Of a stretch of 37,265 bases of DNA, positions 21,842 through 30,193 are shown in pieces. Origin of the DNA: a virus. Positions within the stretch are counted from its first letter, which is position 1; every line of letters begins with the position of its first letter. Location of the stretch: positions 1-37,265 of the IMG/VR virus record IMGVR_UViG_3300042904_000690; one strand, given 5' to 3'. Below the pieces are notes generated by a model, which was given only the letters and a program-made list of their open reading frames with translations, was not told the origin of the DNA and made no database searches. The position numbers and the translations under genes were made by a program.

Positions 21842-22771
21842 ATGGCTTTACAAAAAGAAATTTGGATTAACGACATCCAAGAAAACTTATTCAAAAACAA
21901 CGCATTCATTTTAAGAAGCGTTAATCACTCAGCTTGGGTAGCTTATAAAACAGTGCATATCCCAAATGCGGGAAGCAATCCATCAGTATCAAAAAACAGA
22001 GCTTCTTTACCAGCAACTATTGCACAAAGAACTGATTCAGATTTAACTTATAACCTATCTGAATACACAACTGACCCAATGTTATTAACTGACATTGATG
22101 CTTTACAAGTATCATACGACAAACGTGCTAGTATCTTAATGCAGCATATTGACACTCTTGGTGAAGTAATCGGTAACAACACAGCTTATGCTTGGGTTAA
22201 TACACTTGATTCAACAAGAATGGTAAGAACTACTGGTTCTGCATCAAGTGCTGCTTTAGCACCATCTGCTACAGGTACAAGAAAAGCTATCACACTTGCT
22301 GATATCGCTGCTTTACGTGCTAAGTTAGATAATGATAACACACCTTCAACTGGTCGTGTATTACTTATCCCAGCTGATTTATATAACACACAATTACTTG
22401 CTATTTCTGAATTAACAAATGCTCAATCATTTGGTACATCAGCTTTACCAGATGGTGTTGTAAATAGAATTTACGGTTTTGATATTGTTATCAGACCAAC
22501 TGTAGTTGTTTATTCTGGTGGTACTGGTGCAACTCAAACGCTTAAAGCGGTTGATGCTACAGGTACACCATCTGCACCAGCTGCAACGGATAACTTAGCA
22601 GCTATTGCTTATCATCCAAACTTCGTAGCAACTGCTTTAGGTGAAACTAAAGTGTTCTATGATGAAGACAAACCAGAATACTACGGTTCAATGTTTAGTG
22701 CATTAGTTATGCACGGTGCAGCTGCTTTAAGAAGCGATTTAAAAGGTCTTGCTGTATTAATCCAAGGTTAA
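21842..22771 (+). CDS. Major capsid protein (309 aa)
   Basis: Identified by position directly after the protease-scaffold and by composition. It has an N-terminal arm (WINDIQENLFKNNAFILRSVNH), beta-strand segments (KTVHIPNAGSNPS), a helix-rich domain (ILMQHIDTLGEVIGNNTAYAWV) and a late segment typical of HK97-fold proteins (IVIRPTVVVYSGG, then AIAYHPNFVATALGETKVFYDED). The length fits a Mu T-like or HK97-fold capsid. It forms the head shell and is followed by a strong terminator. Confidence 0.85.
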   Translation: MALQKEIWINDIQENLFKNNAFILRSVNHSAWVAYKTVHIPNAGSNPSVSKNRASLPATIAQRTDSDLTYNLSEYTTDPMLLTDIDALQVSYDKRASILMQHIDTLGEVIGNNTAYAWVNTLDSTRMVRTTGSASSAALAPSATGTRKAITLADIAALRAKLDNDNTPSTGRVLLIPADLYNTQLLAISELTNAQSFGTSALPDGVVNRIYGFDIVIRPTVVVYSGGTGATQTLKAVDATGTPSAPAATDNLAAIAYHPNFVATALGETKVFYDEDKPEYYGSMFSALVMHGAAALRSDLKGLAVLIQG

Positions 22772-22797
22772 TAAAAACCCTATCAAATTATTTAATC

Positions 22798-22828
22798 AAG
22801 CCCCTCTAAAAATTAGGGGGGCTTTTTT
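22798..22828 (+). terminator. Rho-independent terminator after the capsid gene
   Basis: AAGCCCC pairs with GGGGCTT, followed by a run of T. It should lower read-through from the capsid gene into the tail genes, setting capsid mRNA above tail mRNA. Confidence 0.9.
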
Positions 22829-22884
22829 AAAGCTAAAAAATTAAGAAGCCATACGTGGTTTCTATCAAACTAAAAATTTAATTA

Positions 22885-24378
22885 ATGCCAAATAATGTAA
22901 CAATTAATTTAGGTGCTGGTGGACTTGGTAGACCACTTGCTGGTGAAGATTTTATCTCTGGATATATTCACTATACAACTTCTTTACCATCTGGTTTTTC
23001 AACTTCAGATAGAATTAAACAAGTGTTTAGTGTTGCTGATGCTGAAGACCTTGGAATAACAGATACATCTATTGGTGAAACAAAAGCTGTAGGAACATTT
23101 ACAATCACAAATATTGGTTCAAATGCTGATACACTTGATATTAATGTTACTACACAAGTAGGTACAGTAAACTTAGGTACATATACCAAAGCATCAACTG
23201 AAACAGGTACAACAGCGGTTGCAACAGCGGTTGCTGTTATTATCAACGCTGGTACATCAACACACGGTTATTCTGCTAGTACATCAACTGCAAATGTTAG
23301 TGTAGCTGCACCAATCGGTTCTGGTGTTGGTGGTAACTCTTTCTTATTCTCAAATATCACAACAGGTACTATTGCAACAACTGGTACAACCTTCGCTGGT
23401 GGTGTAGCATCTCAAATTGATGTGATGCACTATCACATAGCAGAATACTTTAGGGCACAACCTAAAGGTGTTTTATATGTGGGTGTATATACAGCATCAA
23501 CAGACTTTAACGAAGTTGTGCTTATTCAAAACCACGCAAATGGTAAGATTAGACAGTTAGGTGTATATACACAAGCTGCTTTCAATACTAGTGCAGTTGC
23601 TTTATTACAAACACAAGCAGATTTAAACGCTGCAAACTATAAGCCACTTGAAGTTATTTATCAAGCTGATTTTTCAGCTGTATCTGACTTAACAAGCCTT
23701 ACTGACTTACATACATTATTTGGTAAAAACATTAGTGTGTGTCTTGGTCAAGATGGTAATGCAACTGGTAAGTCTTTATTCTTAGCAGCTGGTAAATCAA
23801 TCGGTTGTGTAGGTCTTACACTTGGTGCTGTTGCTTTTGCAAAGGTATCAGAATCTATTGCTTGGGTTGATAAGTTCAATATGTCAAGTGTTGAAATGGA
23901 AACGCTAGCATTTGCTAATGGTTCATTATACAATGTATTAAGTGATGGTCTTATCAATAACCTAGATGCTAAAGGGTATATCTTCTTAAAGAAATATATC
24001 GGTATCGCTGGTTCATACTTTGATAATCCATATACGTGTGTTGCTGTAACAAGTGACTACTGTAGAATCAATAACAACAGAACTATCAACAAAGTAAGCC
24101 GTGGTTTAAGAACATTCTTATTACCAGCTATTGCAAGCCCTATTAAGGTTAATGCTGATGGTACACTTTCAGAAGATGTTATAGCATCATTTAAAGCTAT
24201 GTGTAATCGTGCATTAGATGTGATGATTAGAGATGGTGAGTTATCTGCATTTAAGATAACAATCAATCCAGCACAAAATGTACTAAGCACTAATCAATTA
24301 TTTATTGATGTGAAGATTGTACCAGTAGGAACATCTGATGAAATCATAGTGAATGTAGGATATACCCTAGCTATATAA
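22885..24378 (+). CDS. Tail sheath protein (DUF2586-like) (497 aa)
   Basis: The C-terminal half carries the sheath signature: RINNNRTINKVSRGLRTFLLPAIASPIKVN, then FKAMCNRALDVMIRDGELSAFKITI and a final strand LFIDVKIVPVGTSDEIIVNVGYTLAI, which forms the inter-subunit beta exchange. Residues 75-175 are a threonine-rich inserted domain (TFTITNIGSNADTLDINVT onward), probably exposed outside the sheath. The protein contracts around the tube on infection, which identifies the phage as a myovirus. Confidence 0.9.
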   Translation: MPNNVTINLGAGGLGRPLAGEDFISGYIHYTTSLPSGFSTSDRIKQVFSVADAEDLGITDTSIGETKAVGTFTITNIGSNADTLDINVTTQVGTVNLGTYTKASTETGTTAVATAVAVIINAGTSTHGYSASTSTANVSVAAPIGSGVGGNSFLFSNITTGTIATTGTTFAGGVASQIDVMHYHIAEYFRAQPKGVLYVGVYTASTDFNEVVLIQNHANGKIRQLGVYTQAAFNTSAVALLQTQADLNAANYKPLEVIYQADFSAVSDLTSLTDLHTLFGKNISVCLGQDGNATGKSLFLAAGKSIGCVGLTLGAVAFAKVSESIAWVDKFNMSSVEMETLAFANGSLYNVLSDGLINNLDAKGYIFLKKYIGIAGSYFDNPYTCVAVTSDYCRINNNRTINKVSRGLRTFLLPAIASPIKVNADGTLSEDVIASFKAMCNRALDVMIRDGELSAFKITINPAQNVLSTNQLFIDVKIVPVGTSDEIIVNVGYTLAI

Positions 24379-24407
24379 AATAACAAGAATTAAAAAAGAA
24401 AATAGAT

Positions 24408-24836
24408 ATGGTAAATATTCCTGTACTAATCAACGGTAAATCATACAGCTGGCAAGACATCACATTAAACATTATGAATGTACCAATTGTAGGTATTACA
24501 AAAATAACTTATAGTCAAACTCAAAAATCAGAAATGATTTATGGTGCTGGTCGTTCACCAGTTTCTTATGGACTTGGAAACCTTGAAGCTACTTGTTCAA
24601 TATCTCTTAAGATGGAGGAAGTAGAAAGTATTATGAGCGTAGCCCCTAATGGGTTGCTTATGGATATTCCAATGTTTGACATTATCGTGGCTTATACTGA
24701 TATGGCATTAGTACCACGTATTCATACAATTAGAAACTGTCGTTTCAAAAATAATACACGTGACGTGTCACAAGATGATACATCAATTGATTGTGAACTA
24801 GAATTATTGTGTTCACACATTGAAATGGGTATTTAA
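24408..24836 (+). CDS. Tail tube protein (142 aa)
   Basis: A strand-rich protein directly after the sheath gene. It starts MVNIPVLINGKSYSWQDI, has a loop MIYGAGRSPVSYGLGNLEATCSI and ends CELELLCSHIEMGI. This matches the size and layout of tube proteins of Mu-like and P2-like phages, which stack as hexamers to form the inner tail. The name rests on synteny and fold-like pattern. Confidence 0.8.
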   Translation: MVNIPVLINGKSYSWQDITLNIMNVPIVGITKITYSQTQKSEMIYGAGRSPVSYGLGNLEATCSISLKMEEVESIMSVAPNGLLMDIPMFDIIVAYTDMALVPRIHTIRNCRFKNNTRDVSQDDTSIDCELELLCSHIEMGI

Positions 24837-24862
24837 TAACAACTAATAAAACTAAAAACTAA

Positions 24863-25192
24863 ATGAAAACTAAAGAAGAATTAACAACAGAATTTGAAGC
24901 ATTAAAAAATAAGTATGGTACTGTTTTTACTATTACAGCACCACTTGATGATGAAGGTGTGAAAACTGCTACAATCTTTTTAAAGAAAGCTGATAGAATG
25001 ACACACGCTATTGTAAATAAGTTATACGGTGGTGCAGACCCATCAAAAGCAATTGAAGCTTGTTTAAAAGGTAATTATATCGATGGTGATGAACTAGCGT
25101 TAATTACTAATGATGATGATGCTTTGCTTGCTTGTGAAGCACCACTAGTTGAATACTTAGCTAGAAGAACTGCTAGTATAAAAAAAAACTAG
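24863..25192 (+). CDS. Tail assembly chaperone, short form (109 aa)
   Basis: An acidic helical protein (FEALKNKYGTVFTI, then DEGVKTATIFLKKADRMTHAIVNKLYGG, then DPSKAIEACLKGNYI) between the tube and tape measure genes, the standard place of the tail assembly chaperone. Its last codons cross an A-rich slippery run immediately before the stop. In long-tailed phages the short form and a frameshifted long form together coat the tape measure during tail assembly. Confidence 0.85.
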   Translation: MKTKEELTTEFEALKNKYGTVFTITAPLDDEGVKTATIFLKKADRMTHAIVNKLYGGADPSKAIEACLKGNYIDGDELALITNDDDALLACEAPLVEYLARRTASIKKN

Positions 25193-25365
25193 AACGATAT
25201 AAAAATTTAATAGCTACAGATGAAATACTTCAAAGTAATGCTTTACTAAGACATTATCACCCAAACTTAAACATAGAAAAATTATCAGATAATAAATGGT
25301 GTTTGTATGTAAGTGAATTACTCTATGTCTTAAGAAAGACAGGTGTACTGGTCGATAAAGAATAA
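24863..25365 (+). CDS. Tail assembly chaperone, -1 frameshift product (about 167 aa)
   Basis: A -1 slip in the A9C run lets ribosomes bypass the TAG at 25190-25192 and read 58 more codons: LERYKNLIATDEILQSNALL, then RHYHPNLNIEKLSDNKW, then CLYVSELLYVLRKTG and VDKE, ending at TAA. The extension has no start codon of its own, is protein-like and ends exactly at a terminator. This mirrors the gpG/gpGT arrangement known for lambda and the equivalent in P2- and Mu-like phages. Confidence 0.8.
25180..25189 (+). other. Slippery sequence for -1 frameshift
   Basis: Nine A residues followed by C give the heptamer A-AAA-AAC (also A-AAA-AAA one codon earlier) in the correct phase, directly before the zero-frame TAG. 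No strong downstream hairpin is needed for such A-rich slips. Confidence 0.8.
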
Positions 25366-25404
25366 AAAAAGGGCTATTCAATTAAAAACTGATAGCCCTT
25401 TTTT
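25365..25404. terminator. Bidirectional terminator after the chaperone gene
   Basis: A perfect 13-bp stem (AAAAAAGGGCTAT and ATAGCCCTTTTTT) with a 14-base loop. It begins at the chaperone stop codon and precedes the tape measure gene by 20 bases. Confidence 0.9.
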
Positions 25405-25424
25405 ATTTAAACCAAATCAACAAA

Positions 25425-26879
25425 ATGAACAACAATCAAAATCTTGGATATAACATAACGCTTAAAGACCTATTTGATAAAACAATGGGTAAAGCCATTA
25501 ATTCAACTAGTAAGCTTGATGCAAAGTTTGACCGTCTTGAAAATAAAACAAAAGGTCTATCAAATGGATTAGGCAAACTTGGTGGTGTAATCTCTGGCGC
25601 TTTTGCAGTTGGTGGTGTAGTTGCTTTTGGTAATGCTGTTAAAGATTCACTAGTCAACTATGAATACTTTTCAGCTGCATTAAAAACGCTTTTAAAGGGT
25701 GATGAATACCAAGCCAAAGCGTTACAATCACAATTAGTAAGTCTTGCTAAAACAACACCATTTAGTCTTAATGAAGTTCAAGATGCAACCAAGCAATTAA
25801 TTGCTTATGGTTTTCAAGCTGGTCAAGTAGTTGACACGATGAAAACCCTAGGTGATGTATCAGCTGGTATTGGTCAACCAATTGGTGAAATCGCTTACTT
25901 ATACGGTACACTTAAAACATCTGGGCGTGTAACGCTAATGGATTTAAGACAGTTTGCTGGTCGTGGTATTCCAATCTATGAAGCATTATCAAAACGTCTT
26001 AAAGTAACTACCAAAGACATCAATAAGATGGTACACGATGGTAAGCTTGGCTTTAAGGATATTGAAGGTGCTTTCAAAGATATGACAGCTGAAGGTGGTC
26101 AATTCTTTGACCTTATGGACGCTCAAAGTAAAACTGTTGGTGGTCGTATTTCAAATCTTGGTGATGCTTGGGAACAATTAAAAGTAAACATCGGTAAATC
26201 ACAATCTGGTATCATCGCTAGTACAGTTAGTTGGGCTAGTTCTATGGTTGAAAATCTAACTGATACAATGGTTGCTGCAAATGCTTTAGATGAAGCATTA
26301 AAGAAAACCAATACAAGCCGTGCTAGTGCTGGTGGCTTTTCAAGGGTAGCTGGTAGATTCGGTTACAACACAAAGGGTAGGGAACAAGAGGGTGAAGCCT
26401 TAGCGTTTCAAAAGATGATTGAAGAAACAAAATCTCTTAAAGATGTCAAATTGAATCTTACAGTTCTTGATGTTCTTAAAAAAGAAAATGATGCACGTCT
26501 TAAAAGTTCATTAGGTAGTAATGACCCTTATGTAAGACAAACTGGTTTAGATGACTATAATGTTCAAGCATCATTATTACTTGAAACTTCAAAACAATTA
26601 GGCGGTGTTGCTAGACTATTTAAAGCAAAACCAAATGAAACTGGTGTTGATGGTACAGATAAAACAAAAGCATCTGATTCAAGCCTTGGTACAGGAATAG
26701 AAGCTAGTGTAGCACGTCCACAAGATTTACATATCAATATAGAAAAGCTGGTTGAAGAACTGAATCTGTATTCACAAAATGTATCTGAAGGTACAGGCTG
26801 GATTAAAGACGAAATAACAAAACGATTGATTGAAGCCGTGAATGATGTCAATTATATCAACAAACAAGGTAAGCAATAA
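25425..26879 (+). CDS. Tape measure protein (484 aa)
   Basis: Residues 60-260 match the tape measure N-terminal domain (YEYFSAALKTLLKGDEYQAKALQSQL, then LAKTTPFSLNEVQDATKQLIAYGF, then GRVTLMDLRQFAGRGIPIYEAL). A hydrophobic segment lies at residues 47-63 (GGVISGAFAVGGVVAFG), as expected for the part inserted into the host membrane. The protein sets tail length. At roughly 0.15 nm per residue, 484 residues would mean a fairly short tail of about 70 nm. The stop overlaps the next ATG. Confidence 0.9.
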   Translation: MNNNQNLGYNITLKDLFDKTMGKAINSTSKLDAKFDRLENKTKGLSNGLGKLGGVISGAFAVGGVVAFGNAVKDSLVNYEYFSAALKTLLKGDEYQAKALQSQLVSLAKTTPFSLNEVQDATKQLIAYGFQAGQVVDTMKTLGDVSAGIGQPIGEIAYLYGTLKTSGRVTLMDLRQFAGRGIPIYEALSKRLKVTTKDINKMVHDGKLGFKDIEGAFKDMTAEGGQFFDLMDAQSKTVGGRISNLGDAWEQLKVNIGKSQSGIIASTVSWASSMVENLTDTMVAANALDEALKKTNTSRASAGGFSRVAGRFGYNTKGREQEGEALAFQKMIEETKSLKDVKLNLTVLDVLKKENDARLKSSLGSNDPYVRQTGLDDYNVQASLLLETSKQLGGVARLFKAKPNETGVDGTDKTKASDSSLGTGIEASVARPQDLHINIEKLVEELNLYSQNVSEGTGWIKDEITKRLIEAVNDVNYINKQGKQ

Positions 26880-27553
26880 TGGAAAATAATTTTCAAACTG
26901 GTCAAGTGGTTGCTAGTGAATTAGCATCACAAGCCAAATTAATAATCAAAGCTTTTGGTCTTGCTGCACTTAAACCAAAGTTCTATACCATATCAAATGC
27001 AGAACAACTATCAACTGAAAAACAAACAAGAATTGAAGGTATTAAAAATGCTGATAAAGGCTTCTTTGGTTTACCTGTATTTGATGTACTAACATTTGCT
27101 GATAAGGAATATCAAACACTGGATAAAGAAACTATTAGTATAAAAGAGTTTTCAATGGGTGTAGCACTTATTGAAGTTAATCAAGCTAAAAGAATTATTC
27201 AAACACCAATACAGGGTAGAAATGGTGATGTAAAAGAATACATAAGTGATGGTGATTATAACATAACAATACGTGGTGTTATTTCTACTGTTAATCAAGA
27301 CACTTACCCAGAAGATGAAGTAGCTGAATTAATCAAGTTTTTACAAGTACCAGAATCAATTGAAGTAGGTAGTAATGTACTAGCAAGATTTGGTATTACT
27401 GACATAGTAATCACCAGCTACAATTTTCCACAAGAAGAAGCAATGCGAAATATTCAACGTTTCGAGATTCAAGCATTAAGTGAAACACCTTTTGAAATTA
27501 AATCAACCAAAGAAAGTAAGGGTGCTAATAATCAACAAAAATCATTTTTCTAA
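26879..27553 (+). CDS. Baseplate/tail-tip adaptor, DUF6046-like (224 aa)
   Basis: A strand-rich protein with PVFDVLTFADKEYQTL, then FSMGVALIEVNQAKRIIQTPIQGRNGDVKEYI (a pattern I associate with Bacteroidetes-phage DUF6046 proteins), then YNITIRGVISTVNQDTYPEDEV and RFGITDIVITSYNFPQEEA. It lies between tape measure and hub with one-base junctions, so it is likely a hub adaptor or LysM-type tail-tip protein. The exact role is inferred from position. Confidence 0.6.
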   Translation: MENNFQTGQVVASELASQAKLIIKAFGLAALKPKFYTISNAEQLSTEKQTRIEGIKNADKGFFGLPVFDVLTFADKEYQTLDKETISIKEFSMGVALIEVNQAKRIIQTPIQGRNGDVKEYISDGDYNITIRGVISTVNQDTYPEDEVAELIKFLQVPESIEVGSNVLARFGITDIVITSYNFPQEEAMRNIQRFEIQALSETPFEIKSTKESKGANNQQKSFF

Positions 27554-28614
27554 TGCTTAGACTTTATTCAAAAATAACATTTACAAAGTATGACCTGAAG
27601 ACTAAGAAAGAGGGTGATATAATCATATTCAATTTTGTAAACAATATTGAAGTTGAAACCAGTTATGAAGACTTAACAGATACAGCTTCAATTACAATAC
27701 CAAGAAAATTAAATTTTGATGGTAAACCGATTGCAACACAAATAGATTCAATATTTAAACGTGGTGATAAGGTCAAGATTGAAATGGGTTATTTTCCAGA
27801 ACTAAGAACTGTTTTTGAAGGTTTCATTTCAACGGTTTCAATTAATGCACCAATTCAAATTGAATGTGAAGACCAAATGTTCTTACTTAAGCAAAAACCA
27901 ATTCTTTACCCTTTAAGATATGGTAGCATCACCAAGGGTAAAAGAGGTGGTACACTTAAGCACCCTAAAATAATACCAACAAAGATTAAGCTTAAAGACT
28001 TCTTGAATGATGTTTTACTTGATGGTACTGGTATTGATTTCAAATGCTTACTAGATGTAGAAATCAATGTTAAGCGTTTCAATAGTAGTGCTGCAAAGGT
28101 TCTTGATACACTAAAAAGTGAATATGGTTTTTATTCATACTTCGTTGATGGTGTTTTAAATGTTGGTTTAGCTAGTGATACTAGTGATACCAATACAGTT
28201 GATTTTGAATTTGAACATAACATCATAGATGATTCAAGCCTAAAGTATCAACGTGAAACTGATATACGATTAAGAGTAAAAGCAGAATCAATTGATAGTA
28301 AAACGAATGCTAGAAAGGTTGTTGAAGTTGGTGATGATGATGGAGCGTTAAAAGATTTCAAGATTCAAAATGCTACTGAAGCAGAGTTAAAAACCTTTGC
28401 TGATTTAAAGCTTAAAGAATTTAAGTATGAAGGTTACACGGGACGTTTCACCACGTTTGGTGAAGACTATATCAGACACGGGGACGCTGCAAATCTGGTA
28501 AGCAAAAGATACCCAGAAAAGAACGGTGTCTATCAGTGCAAATCAGTTAAAAGAATCTTTGGTATGAATGGCTATAGGCAAATAATAGAATTAGGTATAA
28601 AACTTAAGAATTAA
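27553..28614 (+). CDS. Baseplate hub protein, gpD/gp44-like (353 aa)
   Basis: The layout fits late-control gpD and Mu gp44 hub proteins: an N-terminal barrel (NFVNNIEVETSYEDLTDTASITIPRKL), then VKIEMGYFPELRTVFEGFISTV, then IQIECEDQMFLLKQKPI. A middle domain (VKRFNSSAAKVLDTLKSEYG, YSYFVDGVLNVGLA) and a C-terminal barrel (GYTGRFTTFGEDYIRHGDAANLV, then GVYQCKSVKRIFG) follow. The hub joins the tube to the spike. One-base junctions link it to both neighbours. Confidence 0.85.
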   Translation: MLRLYSKITFTKYDLKTKKEGDIIIFNFVNNIEVETSYEDLTDTASITIPRKLNFDGKPIATQIDSIFKRGDKVKIEMGYFPELRTVFEGFISTVSINAPIQIECEDQMFLLKQKPILYPLRYGSITKGKRGGTLKHPKIIPTKIKLKDFLNDVLLDGTGIDFKCLLDVEINVKRFNSSAAKVLDTLKSEYGFYSYFVDGVLNVGLASDTSDTNTVDFEFEHNIIDDSSLKYQRETDIRLRVKAESIDSKTNARKVVEVGDDDGALKDFKIQNATEAELKTFADLKLKEFKYEGYTGRFTTFGEDYIRHGDAANLVSKRYPEKNGVYQCKSVKRIFGMNGYRQIIELGIKLKN

Positions 28615-29174
28615 TGAGTAATAAGAATGATATAAAAAGTGCAATTAGAAGCCTTGCTAGAAATGATGATGAAATCTATTCAATCTTATGTACTGTATCA
28701 AGTGTTGATTTAGATAATAACACTTGTGATTGTGTACCGATTAATGAAGCACCAGATTTACTTGATGTCAAGTTAATGCCAAAAGATGAAGATGGTGAAG
28801 TGAAAAAAGGCTTCTTGATAGTTCCTGTTATCGGTAGTGTCGTAGTTGTTACGATGCTAAATAATGAAGATGGTCACGTGACTATGTTTTCAGAGGTTGA
28901 AGAAATTCAATTGAACGGTAAGAATTTTAAAGGTATTGTGAAGATTGAAGAACTGGTTGATAAGCTTAATAATCTTGAAGATGCTTTCAATAATCACATA
29001 AGCAATTATAACAACCATATCACAGCATATAATACACATACACACGCTGGTGTAACTGTTGGTGGTGGTATGACTGGTATAACAACACCAGATACACCAG
29101 ACACCCAAAATCTAACACTAACACAAGTTTCAGACTTGGAAAATGACACCGTATTACACGGTGATGGTATTTAA
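28614..29174 (+). CDS. Baseplate central spike, gpV-like (186 aa)
   Basis: Residues 20-95 form an OB-fold-like barrel (EIYSILCTVSSVDLDNNTCDCVP, then FLIVPVIGSVVVVTML). Residues 95-150 lead into a helical or repeat shaft, and the tip contains HTHAGVTVGGG. The H-x-H motif there matches the metal-binding tip of P2 gpV-like spikes, where iron is held at the membrane-piercing apex. It is assembled as a trimer under the hub. Confidence 0.85.
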   Translation: MSNKNDIKSAIRSLARNDDEIYSILCTVSSVDLDNNTCDCVPINEAPDLLDVKLMPKDEDGEVKKGFLIVPVIGSVVVVTMLNNEDGHVTMFSEVEEIQLNGKNFKGIVKIEELVDKLNNLEDAFNNHISNYNNHITAYNTHTHAGVTVGGGMTGITTPDTPDTQNLTLTQVSDLENDTVLHGDGI

Positions 29175-29185
29175 TAATTAATCAA

Positions 29186-29500
29186 ATGGCTAATGTACAA
29201 GACATCAATATCACAAGTGATTTTGATATAGAAATAAAAGATGGTGATTTCAACATAGTTGATTCAGACCCAAATCATATTGAATTAATCATCAAGTGTA
29301 ATGTGGGTGCTTATAAGGAATACCCACTTGTTGGGTTTGGTATTGATTACTATCTGGCTTCAAATGGTACAGAACAATTAATAAAAAGGAATTTATCAGT
29401 TCAATTGAAAGCGGATAACTACCAAGTAAATGAAATTAAAATAAATAAGGGTACTGGTAACAATGTAGAATACTTCGTTGATGCTTTAAGAATTCAATAA
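29186..29500 (+). CDS. gp25-like baseplate wedge protein (104 aa)
   Basis: The small protein has strand pairs (FDIEIKDGDFNIVDSD), a helix HIELIIKCNVGAYKEYPLVGFGI and a C-terminal barrel (SVQLKADNYQVNEIKINKG), the layout of GPW/gp25 family wedge proteins. It normally initiates sheath assembly at the baseplate. It is near the spike, as in P2 and Mu, even though the J-like wedge genes are 11 kb upstream. It joins the next gene with a TAATG overlap. Confidence 0.75.
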   Translation: MANVQDINITSDFDIEIKDGDFNIVDSDPNHIELIIKCNVGAYKEYPLVGFGIDYYLASNGTEQLIKRNLSVQLKADNYQVNEIKINKGTGNNVEYFVDALRIQ

Positions 29501-30192
29501 TGGCTAATAAAACATACATAAATAAAAATATCAAATCACTAATTGACTTAACGGTTGAATTATATGGTGACGTACGATATGCTTTTAAGCTTATAGATGA
29601 TAATGTTTTTTTAACTGGTATTCAAGATACAATAGAAGTAGGGGTTGAAATTATATTTGATGATGTTCTTTTATCATATCCAGCTAGGGTATTTAAAACA
29701 GTTACTGATTCCTATATCAATAAGAACATCAAATCACTAATTGACTTAACAGTTGAATTATATGGTGATACTAGTTATGTTTTTAAGATGATTGAAGACA
29801 ATAGTTCATTCACTGGAATACACGATGAAGTACCTGTAGGTATGCAAATTAGTTATGATGAATCAATCATTAAACAAGCTAAAACAGCTAAGAAAAAACC
29901 AGTATCAAGTGAAGAAATAAGTGGGTTTAGTACTGTTACAATTGGTACAAATCAGTCTATTTATGATATGGCTATACAGATGTATGGTCAAATTGAAGCG
30001 ATTTTTTCAATCATAAGTGATAACAGTGTTATTGATAATATCAATAATAATAATCTAGTAGGGTTGAAGATGAAATATACACCGCAAACTTTTGCGATAA
30101 CTGAATATTTCAAAACCAATTCAATAAAAATAACAACAGGAATAGCACACGGTAGGGCATTTGATAACTCATTTGACTTATCATTTAATTAA
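29500..30192 (+). CDS. Tail protein X-like protein with three LysM-like repeats (230 aa)
   Basis: Three copies of a LysM/gpX-like unit are visible. Unit 1 (residues 4-58) has IKSLIDLTVELYGDVRYAFKLIDDN. Unit 2 (residues 70-124) has nearly the same text. Unit 3 (about 145-200) is more diverged, with QSIYDMAIQMYGQIEAIFSIISDN. Each ends in a VGxxIxYD-like strand. Phage gpX and LysM proteins bind peptidoglycan or hold the baseplate. Units 1 and 2 are so alike at DNA level that they are a recent duplication. The last 30 residues are unique. Confidence 0.65.
   Translation: MANKTYINKNIKSLIDLTVELYGDVRYAFKLIDDNVFLTGIQDTIEVGVEIIFDDVLLSYPARVFKTVTDSYINKNIKSLIDLTVELYGDTSYVFKMIEDNSSFTGIHDEVPVGMQISYDESIIKQAKTAKKKPVSSEEISGFSTVTIGTNQSIYDMAIQMYGQIEAIFSIISDNSVIDNINNNNLVGLKMKYTPQTFAITEYFKTNSIKITTGIAHGRAFDNSFDLSFN
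29515..29768. repeat. Recent internal duplication, 198-bp period
   Basis: Bases 29515-29570 and 29713-29768 are near identical, sharing a perfect 23-base core (ATCAAATCACTAATTGACTT and 3 more bases), then a single change, then GTTGAATTATATGGTGA. They encode equivalent parts of two adjacent LysM-like units. Confidence 0.85.
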
Positions 30193-30193
30193 T

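Noticed and set aside
29767-29777. ATACTAGTTAT match to the late -10-like half inside the LysM-like gene
   Set aside because: No GTTACAAAA half at the required distance; ATACTAG is common in coding sequence here because of Asp/Asn-Thr-Ser codons.
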